From the NCBI GenBank assembly GCA_030647705.1, contig JAUSJJ010000280.1:1-10440 (forward strand): a DNA stretch of 10,440 nt. The letters are read 5' to 3'. Source of the stretch: Dehalococcoidia bacterium (GTDB taxonomy: Bacteria; Chloroflexota; Dehalococcoidia; JAUSJJ01). This document shows positions 5,860-10,440 of this stretch, piece by piece. Numbering within the stretch: the first letter of the stretch is position 1; each line of letters starts with the position of its first letter. Position numbers and translations under genes: made by a program. A model generated the notes under the pieces. It saw only the letters and a program-made list of their open reading frames with translations. It was not told the origin of the DNA and made no database searches.

Positions 5860-7110
5860 ATGGAACAAAAACAAGCGCTGAAGGGAGTCAAGGTAGCCAA
5901 CTTCGCCTGGGTAGGCGTCGGCCCGTTGCACGTTCGCTATCTGGCCCTTCACGGAGCCACCGTGGTGCGGGTGGAAAGCCACGCGCGGCCGGACACGTTG
6001 CGTCTGATGATGCCCTACAGGGGCGGGCCCGGCATCAACAATTCACCCTGGTTTGCTGAAATCAACCCGAACGCGTATGGTATCAGCATCAACATGGGCA
6101 AACCCAGCGGCCTGGAGATCGCCTGGAGGCTCATCGAATGGGCTGATATCATGATAGAGAGCTTCATCCCCGGGACTATGAAGAAATGGAGTCTGGACTA
6201 CGAGAACGTGCGGAAGAAGAAGCCGGACATCATATATGTGAGCACGTGCCAGATGGGACAGACCGGGCCTTACGCCAAGTTCGCGGGATTCGGCTATCAA
6301 GCCGGAGGCATATCCGGCTTCACATACATCAGCGGAATGCCCGATACCACGCCGGGGCCAACGCAGATCGCGTACACCGACGTAATCGCTCCACGATTCG
6401 GCGCGGCTGCCCTGCTGGCGGCGCTGGACTATCGCAGGCGCACCGGCAAGGGCCAGTACCTGGAACAGGGACAGTTTGAGACAAGCTGCCATTTCCTGGC
6501 GCCACACATCATGGACTATCTCATCAGCAAGAGGGTGCTGGAGCGCAACGGGAACCGCAACCCGTCGGCCGCACCGCATGGCGTGTATCCCTGCCGCGGA
6601 AGCGACCGCTGGTGCGCCCTTGCTGTGTTCAACGACGAAGAGTGGCGTTCCCTCGCCTGTGTGATGGGCAGGTCGGAACTGGCCGACGCCCCGAGCTTTG
6701 CCACAGTCCTCGCCCGCAAGAAGAACGAGGACGAGCTTGACGCGTTGATCGCCGGGTGGACCTTGGACCGCACGGCAGAGCAATTGGAGGCTATGCTGCA
6801 GGCGGCTGGCATTGCCTCGGCCGTGGTGGCCGATACGGAAGACCTGGTCTCCGATCCGCAGTTGAGGTCTCAAGGTTATTTCAAGAAGCTGAAACACTCC
6901 GTGGTGGGCGAACATCTCTACCGTACCATGGGCTTCACTATGTCCCGCACGCCGCCCGAGCTGGAACGTCCTGGCCCGGCCTTGGGCGAGCACAATGAGT
7001 ACGTCTTCAAGGAACTCCTGCATATGACTGATGACGAGATCGCCGACGCGCTGGCCGAGGGCGGGGTTACCACCGAGGCCGACTTGCCGCAGATCTCGGC
7101 CAGCCTGTAG
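5860..7110 (+). CDS. CaiB/BaiF family (class III) CoA-transferase, subunit 2, with Asp-to-Glu at the catalytic position
   Basis: 416 residues; GGGAG precedes the ATG. Family features are KGVKVANFAWVGVGPLHVRYLALHGATVVRVES, the AYGISINM and GLEIAWRLIEWADIMIESF blocks, YVSTCQMGQTGPYAKFAGFGYQAGG, and a C-terminal PALGEHNEYVFKELL. At the nucleophile position, where most members read GQ.(V/I)D, this protein has GKGQYLE with E202, so the normal aspartyl nucleophile is absent. Together with the intact neighbour this suggests an asymmetric heterodimer in which subunit 2 is structural or supplies substrate-binding residues; that is inference. An unusual Glu nucleophile or a mis-registered alignment are alternatives. 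A gap of 30 bases leads to the DUF35 gene. Confidence 0.9.
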   Translation: MEQKQALKGVKVANFAWVGVGPLHVRYLALHGATVVRVESHARPDTLRLMMPYRGGPGINNSPWFAEINPNAYGISINMGKPSGLEIAWRLIEWADIMIESFIPGTMKKWSLDYENVRKKKPDIIYVSTCQMGQTGPYAKFAGFGYQAGGISGFTYISGMPDTTPGPTQIAYTDVIAPRFGAAALLAALDYRRRTGKGQYLEQGQFETSCHFLAPHIMDYLISKRVLERNGNRNPSAAPHGVYPCRGSDRWCALAVFNDEEWRSLACVMGRSELADAPSFATVLARKKNEDELDALIAGWTLDRTAEQLEAMLQAAGIASAVVADTEDLVSDPQLRSQGYFKKLKHSVVGEHLYRTMGFTMSRTPPELERPGPALGEHNEYVFKELLHMTDDEIADALAEGGVTTEADLPQISASL

Positions 7111-7140
7111 TGATGTGCTCGGTCGAGAGAGGAGGCAACG

Positions 7141-7587
7141 ATGCCACTGAACGGGGCCAGAAGGAAACAGGTTTCCATCGATGAAAACGTGCTGGCGCTC
7201 CCCGATGCACCTTCGGAAGCTCCTCACCTTCTTGGGAGCAAGTGCAGGGCCTGCGGCGCTGTGTTTTTTCCTCAGCAGCACACGTGCCAGAAGTGCTTCT
7301 CTTCTGCTCTGGATAAGGTCAAGCTGAGCAGGCGAGGACGGGTGTATAGCTGCACCGTTTTCAGGCACCATCGGCGGCCACCCGGATACAAGGGGCCGCT
7401 GCCCTACTTGTTCGGGCAGGTTGAGTTGCCCGAAGGCGCCGGAGTGCTGACGCTGTTCACTGACTGCAGCTTTGACCAGCCCTTGAAGCGCGGCACGGAG
7501 GTGGAACTGCTGGTGGAAAGGTTCGGCGAAGATGAGGCCGGCAACGACGTAATGACTTTCAAGTTCAGACCGGTCCAAAGCAAGTAA
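7141..7587 (+). CDS. Zn-ribbon / OB-fold (DUF35) acyl-CoA-associated protein, thiolase partner
   Basis: 148 residues, with AGAGGAGG a few bases before the ATG. The N-terminal half carries a rubredoxin-like zinc ribbon, C35-x2-C38 ... C49-x2-C52 (CRACG, CQKC). The C-terminal half (about 62-145) fits the OB fold of this family, with GRVYSCTVF, LPYLFGQVELPEGAGVLTLFTDC and a closing FKFRPV. Such proteins pair with SCP-x-type thiolases. Known cases are BbsA with thiolase BbsB in toluene degradation, and ChsH2-type domains with the steroid aldolase Ltp2. The thiolase gene follows at once, its ribosome binding site overlapping this stop codon, so the two products very likely form one complex. Confidence 0.9.
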   Translation: MPLNGARRKQVSIDENVLALPDAPSEAPHLLGSKCRACGAVFFPQQHTCQKCFSSALDKVKLSRRGRVYSCTVFRHHRRPPGYKGPLPYLFGQVELPEGAGVLTLFTDCSFDQPLKRGTEVELLVERFGEDEAGNDVMTFKFRPVQSK

Positions 7588-7592
7588 GGAGG
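7587..7592 (+). promoter_or_regulatory. Ribosome binding site AGGAGG for the GTG-started thiolase
   Basis: AGGAGG begins on the last base of the DUF35 stop codon and lies five bases before GTG 7598. It supports the GTG start over the next in-frame ATG at 7628, which would remove the first conserved strand of the thiolase fold. Confidence 0.75.
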
Positions 7593-7597
7593 GAGTA

Positions 7598-8719
7598 GTG
7601 AGAGACGCAGTCATTATCGGCGTGGGGATGCACAAGTTTGGACGCTACCCGGATAAGGGCTATGCTGACCTGGCGGAGGTGGCAATCAGGAATGCCCTAA
7701 ACGATGCCGGCGTGCCCTGGAAGGACGTTCAGGCGCTCTATGCAGGCTCGGCCCTGGCCGGCCCGACCAGCGCCAATAACATCTGCGGCAGAATGGGGCT
7801 GAGCGGCATCCCTGTGTACAACATCGAGGCTTATTGCGCCAGCGGCGGCGTTGCACTGAGGCTGGCCGCCGAGGCAGTAGCTACTGGCCTGCTGGATATG
7901 GCGGTGGCCGTAGGCTGTGAAAAGCAGGAGCGTGGCTTCATACCTGTGCTGAACCAGCCGCAATGGGCCACCGTACAGGGGCTGGAGGTCATGCCCTGCA
8001 CCGGCCCCGCGCTCGAAGCCCAGGTATACATGGAGACATATGGCGTCACCAGGGAGCAACTGGCCAAAGTGTCGGTAAAGGACAGGAAGAACGCTGCGCT
8101 AACGCCGTACTCCCACTATTCCAGTGGGGATTTGACAGTGGAAGAAGTGCTGAACGCACCCATGATCTGCGACCCGCTGACCATGTACATGATGGGGCCG
8201 CCCAGCGACGGCGCTGCTGCAGCCGTCGTTTGTAGTAGACGCCAGGCGCGCAAGTACTCATCAAAGACGCCTGTGGTCATTGCAGCAGCGGTCCATGGCT
8301 CCGACAAGTTCTCTCCACTCGAGGATGTGTACCACGAGCTGCGGCATCGCGTCTCCTATCAGGCATACGAAAAGGCCGGCTGCGGCCCGGAGGACCTCAA
8401 CTTCGCTCAACTGCATAATCCCGTCGCCTCGATGGAGTTCATTTGCTCTGAGAACGTCGGCCTTTGTGGCCCGGGCGAGGGCGCCCGGATATTCGACGAG
8501 GGCAGGACGCTGCTTAGCGGGGACATCCCGGTCTGCACCGACGGCGGTTTCCTGGGCAGGGGCAATTGTCCCGGAGCGTCCACCCTCGCGTATGTGGCGG
8601 AGAGCGTCTGGCAACTGAGGGGCGAAGCCGGACCCAGGCAGATAAAGGACCCCAAACTGGGCCTCATCTGCCATGGCGGCTACGGACATCACGCGGTGGG
8701 CATTATCCTGAAGAAGTAG
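7598..8719 (+). CDS. Thiolase family protein (SCP-x / lipid-transfer type, acetyl-CoA acetyltransferase-like)
   Basis: 373 residues from a GTG start chosen by AGGAGG at 7587-7592 and the family N-terminus RDAVIIGVG. The nucleophilic Cys is C80 in EAYCASGG. The NEAH/HDCF-like position reads LHNPVAS (H273). The C-terminal Cys is C358 in CHGGYGHH. The usual GHPxGA block reads GNCPGAS (322-328), so its catalytic His is replaced by N323 with a Cys beside it. SCP-x-type thiolases cleave 3-oxoacyl-CoA with CoA; relatives paired with DUF35 proteins do thiolysis (BbsAB) or retro-aldol cleavage (Ltp2). The changed GHP block leaves the exact reaction open. It is the last gene of the plus-strand cluster, and a terminator-like hairpin starts about 30 bases after its stop. 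Confidence 0.9.
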   Translation: MRDAVIIGVGMHKFGRYPDKGYADLAEVAIRNALNDAGVPWKDVQALYAGSALAGPTSANNICGRMGLSGIPVYNIEAYCASGGVALRLAAEAVATGLLDMAVAVGCEKQERGFIPVLNQPQWATVQGLEVMPCTGPALEAQVYMETYGVTREQLAKVSVKDRKNAALTPYSHYSSGDLTVEEVLNAPMICDPLTMYMMGPPSDGAAAAVVCSRRQARKYSSKTPVVIAAAVHGSDKFSPLEDVYHELRHRVSYQAYEKAGCGPEDLNFAQLHNPVASMEFICSENVGLCGPGEGARIFDEGRTLLSGDIPVCTDGGFLGRGNCPGASTLAYVAESVWQLRGEAGPRQIKDPKLGLICHGGYGHHAVGIILKK

Positions 8720-8750
8720 GCTGGTTTCAGCTCAGACAGGAAGCAGGCCC

Positions 8751-8774
8751 CCCCCTTTGACAAAGAGGGGTTTT
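8751..8774 (+). terminator. Rho-independent terminator-like hairpin after the thiolase gene
   Basis: CCCC-CTTT (8751-8758), loop GAC, then AAAG (8762-8765), a bulged A and GGGG (8767-8770), followed by TTTT. A further AGGCC (8745-8749) / GGCCT (8776-8780) pairing encloses it. The position after the last gene of the cluster fits a terminator. The sequence also resembles common CCCCCTTTGACAAAGGGGG intergenic repeats, so it may be a repeat doing a terminator's job. Confidence 0.6.
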
Positions 8775-8797
8775 CGGCCTAAAATAGATTCGATTTT

Positions 8798-8840
8798 GCG
8801 GGAGTAACTCAGTTGGTAGAGTTCCTGCTTCCCAAGCAGG
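8798..8840 (+). pseudogene. 5' half of a tRNA-Gly(CCC) gene
   Basis: The stretch has a complete tRNA 5' half. It comprises acceptor strand GCGGGAG (8798-8804), TA, a D-arm with ACTC (8807-8810) pairing GAGT (8819-8822) around the canonical loop AGTTGGTA, and an anticodon arm CCTGC/GCAGG (8824-8828, 8836-8840) with loop TTCCCAA and anticodon CCC. After 8840 there is no variable loop, no TTCGA-type T-arm and no pairing CTCCCGC acceptor strand at the right distance, so it cannot fold as a tRNA. It is best read as the remnant of a tRNA-Gly gene broken by recombination, integration or deletion. The stems kept intact argue for a recent event. A misassembly joining two contigs at a tRNA is the main alternative. 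Confidence 0.75.
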
Positions 8841-9024
8841 CTCCCCGACCGCAAAGCTGGCATTTTCGGAGCCAGATACGAAATCTACCTGACCGGGCAG
8901 GTACCCCCCGTTTCTTGATGGACCCCTATTCCGTGCCGTTCTCATTTTCTAACCTCCTTGGCTGTTGTTATGTTGTTATTCTGTCTCTGCATTCATTTGC
9001 TGTACTCTGCCCCCGTCGCAGCGG
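8841..9024. other. Junction region between the broken tRNA and the minus-strand genes
   Basis: No RNA gene, integrase or IS end is recognisable here. It contains GGCTCC (8839-8844) able to pair with GGAGCC (8868-8873), a TACCTG/CAGGTA hairpin (8886-8891 with 8898-8903), and the Shine-Dalgarno and start of the small minus-strand frame. Neither hairpin has a T-tract, so no terminator is assigned to the minus-strand operon. Confidence 0.5.
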
Positions 9025-9615
9025 CTACGGCTGGTATGGCTTCGGGAACAGAGGCAATCCTAAATACACAAGTCTCCCGCACTGTCTAAGCCAGAGGAAG
9101 AAGCCATCAACGTCCCCCAATTTCTCACCCGAGTAGGCGCGCCGCCTAGCCTGAAGTGCCGCTTCCCGCAAGCTATCCAAGGTGACCCAGGCGCCCTCAG
9201 TGGGAAGGCGGTTCTGGGGCAATGGAACGATCGTAATCTTACTCCCCAATGCCACAGCCCATCGAACGCCGCTTTGACCTGACACTTCTGCTCCTCTTTT
9301 CAAGCCGTCTAGGCCGCCAACTAGAGCACCGAGGCCACCTCCGGCGCCTACCGCTCCTAGGACGGTGCCGATGACGGCACTTCCGAGCATCGTCAGCTTA
9401 TCATCGCCCGCCGCGAGGGACCGCATTCCTCTCGACAGAGCCAGTGTCTTTCTTCTTTGCTCGAGATTGAAGAAGAAGACATCGATCTTCAGGGCTTCAA
9501 CTTCTGTGCTCATAGACGTCAGAGATCTTGACATCGCCTCAGACTTTCGTCCAGCCTGCACTGCTAGCTGGCCAAGAATCATCACCTGATCTTTGAAGCT
9601 GATGCTTGATTCCAT
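9025..9615 (-). CDS. Hypothetical protein with a Gly-zipper hydrophobic segment
   Basis: 196 residues of no recognised family. Residues 1-75 are polar and look helical (VEALKIDVFFFNLEQRRKTLALSRGM). Residues 78-104 form a strikingly Gly/Ala-rich hydrophobic stretch, MLGSAVIGTVLGAVGAGG and on, with repeated GxxxG-like spacing. Such Gly-zippers pack as membrane helices or helical hairpins in pore-forming and membrane-anchoring proteins. No signal peptide is seen. The C-terminus is mixed, ending in LPLFPKPYQP. The ATG overlaps the upstream TGA by one base (TGATG), with CGGAG about nine bases before it, so it is translationally coupled to the coiled-coil gene. A membrane-associated partner of that protein is a reasonable inference, nothing more specific. 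Confidence 0.7.
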   Translation of the reverse strand: MESSISFKDQVMILGQLAVQAGRKSEAMSRSLTSMSTEVEALKIDVFFFNLEQRRKTLALSRGMRSLAAGDDKLTMLGSAVIGTVLGAVGAGGGLGALVGGLDGLKRGAEVSGQSGVRWAVALGSKITIVPLPQNRLPTEGAWVTLDSLREAALQARRRAYSGEKLGDVDGFFLWLRQCGRLVYLGLPLFPKPYQP

Positions 9616-10440
9616 CAGGTTGCTCCGAAGCGCTTCTTCATGTCCTGTAGGAACGCCTCCAAGTCTTTACGAGATTCTTCGCCTTTTGCTACCATCCCCA
9701 TCATCTGACCGACTGCTACCCCGGTGTTCAGGATGTCCGTGCACAACTTGTCGAGATCGGAATTAGACGATTTCACCGCTGCCTTCAGTTCAATACCTGC
9801 CTGATGCATCTGTGCAGCAGCGTGCCCAACGGCTTCCTCTATGGTGCTGCTCCCTCTGGCAAGTGCTTCTGCTATTTCTCCTTGCAGAACAGCCTTTTGC
9901 CTCTCCAGAGCCTCCACCTCGCCTCTCAGAGTGGAGACCTCGGCGCCAAGGGCTTTCCTCTTCTCATTTTCCTCTTTTATCCAATCCTCGAGCTGTATCA
10001 TGTCTCCGAAGAGGACGGCAACGGTAAGTAGCCTGTCCTTGAGCACCCCTGCATCAAGCGCCACCTTCTTCGCTGTGGCATCGATGAGCTTGCCGAGCTT
10101 CAACAGGTCTGTTTCGCTGAAGCCTAGTTGCTGAAGCCTCCTCATTTCGGCTTCCATGCCAGCCATTTCGCTCTCTAGTCTCGTTTTCTGGCCCAGCAGT
10201 TGTTCCATTTCGGTGCGGATCTGTCTGTAATTGGCGACACGCACCTTCAGATCCCTGTTGTCTTCCTCAAGATTCCCCTTCTCCTTCTTCAAGCGCTCGA
10301 TCTCGGAAGACAATGCCTTCTGGTCTCGGTCAAGTCCTTTTCTTCTTGTGTCAAGTGATTCGATCTCTTCCTTGATCTGCGCTATTTTCTCGCTCAGCTT
10401 CTCGTAGTCAGAGACAACCGCCTCGAATGTCTTTGCTTCC
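9615..10440 (-). CDS. Hypothetical long coiled-coil protein, 5' end beyond the window
   Basis: The frame is open to the window edge, giving at least 274 residues; the TTG at 10313 is internal, because in-frame coiled-coil sequence (SDYEKLSEKIAQIKEEIESL) continues upstream of it. Most of the visible protein is charged heptad-like helix (SSEIERLKKEKGNLEEDNRD, KRKALGAEVSTLRGEVEALE), as in SMC-like, kinesin-like or phage structural proteins. The last ~75 residues are less regular and contain a Met/Gly-rich piece, VAVGQMMGMVAKG, before DLEAFLQDMKKRFGAT. No ATPase or enzymatic motif is visible in this part. Its TGA overlaps the ATG of the Gly-zipper gene, so the two form an operon. The function is unknown; base composition appears less GC-rich than in the catabolic cluster. 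Confidence 0.75.
   Translation of the reverse strand, partial: EAKTFEAVVSDYEKLSEKIAQIKEEIESLDTRRKGLDRDQKALSSEIERLKKEKGNLEEDNRDLKVRVANYRQIRTEMEQLLGQKTRLESEMAGMEAEMRRLQQLGFSETDLLKLGKLIDATAKKVALDAGVLKDRLLTVAVLFGDMIQLEDWIKEENEKRKALGAEVSTLRGEVEALERQKAVLQGEIAEALARGSSTIEEAVGHAAAQMHQAGIELKAAVKSSNSDLDKLCTDILNTGVAVGQMMGMVAKGEESRKDLEAFLQDMKKRFGAT

Larger units (their letters stand above)
8727..8945 (-). other. Small open frame behind a strong Shine-Dalgarno; likely a gene start truncated at the tRNA junction
   Basis: ATG at 8945-8943 is preceded on the minus strand by AAGGAGGT (complement of 8952-8959) at ideal spacing, better than most sites in this window. The frame runs 72 codons, but only about the first 35 (MRTARNRGPSRNGG...) lie outside the tRNA fragment; the rest is the antisense of the tRNA half and the terminator and is not protein-like. 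I recognise no family. It could be the first codons of a gene cut at the junction, the third member of the minus-strand set, or chance. Confidence 0.25.

Noticed and set aside
6043..7635. 530-codon open frame on the minus strand opposite the second CoA-transferase and the DUF35 gene
   Set aside because: It is antisense to two well-supported genes with clear motifs, its translation is rich in His/Arg/Gln with no family features, and no ribosome binding site precedes it. Long antisense frames are expected in GC-rich DNA.
8798..8840. tRNA interrupted by a group I intron
   Set aside because: Known bacterial tRNA group I introns sit in the anticodon loop. Here the break follows the complete anticodon stem, and no 3' half is found downstream.
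9074..9080. CTCCCGC, the exact complement of the tRNA 5' acceptor strand, considered as the displaced tRNA 3' end
   Set aside because: The 17 bases before it do not form a T-arm, no CCA or TTCGA element is near, and it lies inside the Gly-zipper coding frame. A chance 7-base match is likely in 1.6 kb.

Overview
The window looks like a stretch of a fairly GC-rich environmental bacterial genome. The guess is Chloroflexota (Dehalococcoidia/SAR202-like). It rests on stacked Old Yellow Enzyme (OYE)-type Fe-S flavoenzymes, CaiB/BaiF CoA-transferases and a dispersed TTCGACAAGCTCACC-type hairpin repeat between genes. No marker gene is present, so this placement is tentative.

Region 1 (1-8719) is a plus-strand catabolic cluster. 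In order it holds: the C-terminal end of an OYE/2,4-dienoyl-CoA reductase-type flavoenzyme (cut by the window start); a hairpin-packed gap of about 300 bases; a short-chain dehydrogenase (SDR) that stops 16 codons early at an in-frame TAA; a second hairpin repeat; a full-length OYE-family flavoenzyme with a 4Fe-4S motif, paralogous to the first; an NAD-dependent epimerase/dehydratase; two adjacent class III (CaiB/BaiF) CoA-transferase genes, the second with Glu where the catalytic Asp is expected; a DUF35 Zn-ribbon/OB-fold protein; and an SCP-x-type thiolase with a GTG start. From the full-length OYE gene on, the genes are 10 to 60 bases apart with good ribosome binding sites, so they are probably one transcript. 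A terminator-like hairpin follows the thiolase.

Taken together, the enzymes suggest CoA activation of a carboxylic acid by CoA transfer, redox steps by SDR and flavoenzyme, and thiolytic (or retro-aldol) chain cleavage by the thiolase/DUF35 pair. The parts resemble the Bbs set of anaerobic toluene degradation (paired CoA-transferases BbsEF, thiolase plus Zn-finger BbsAB, SDR BbsCD). They also resemble the Bai set of bile-acid metabolism (BaiCD/BaiH flavoenzymes, BaiF, BaiA). The substrate cannot be read from the sequence.

Region 2 (8720-9024) holds the terminator, a clean 5' half of a tRNA-Gly(CCC) gene that ends abruptly after the anticodon stem, and a small minus-strand reading frame behind an excellent Shine-Dalgarno. 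It looks like a recombination junction.

Region 3 (9025-10440) is on the minus strand and by eye less GC-rich. A long coiled-coil protein, running off the window, overlaps by one base (TGATG) the start of a small protein with a Gly-zipper hydrophobic segment. Neither is recognisable by family. They may belong to an island that ends at the broken tRNA gene.
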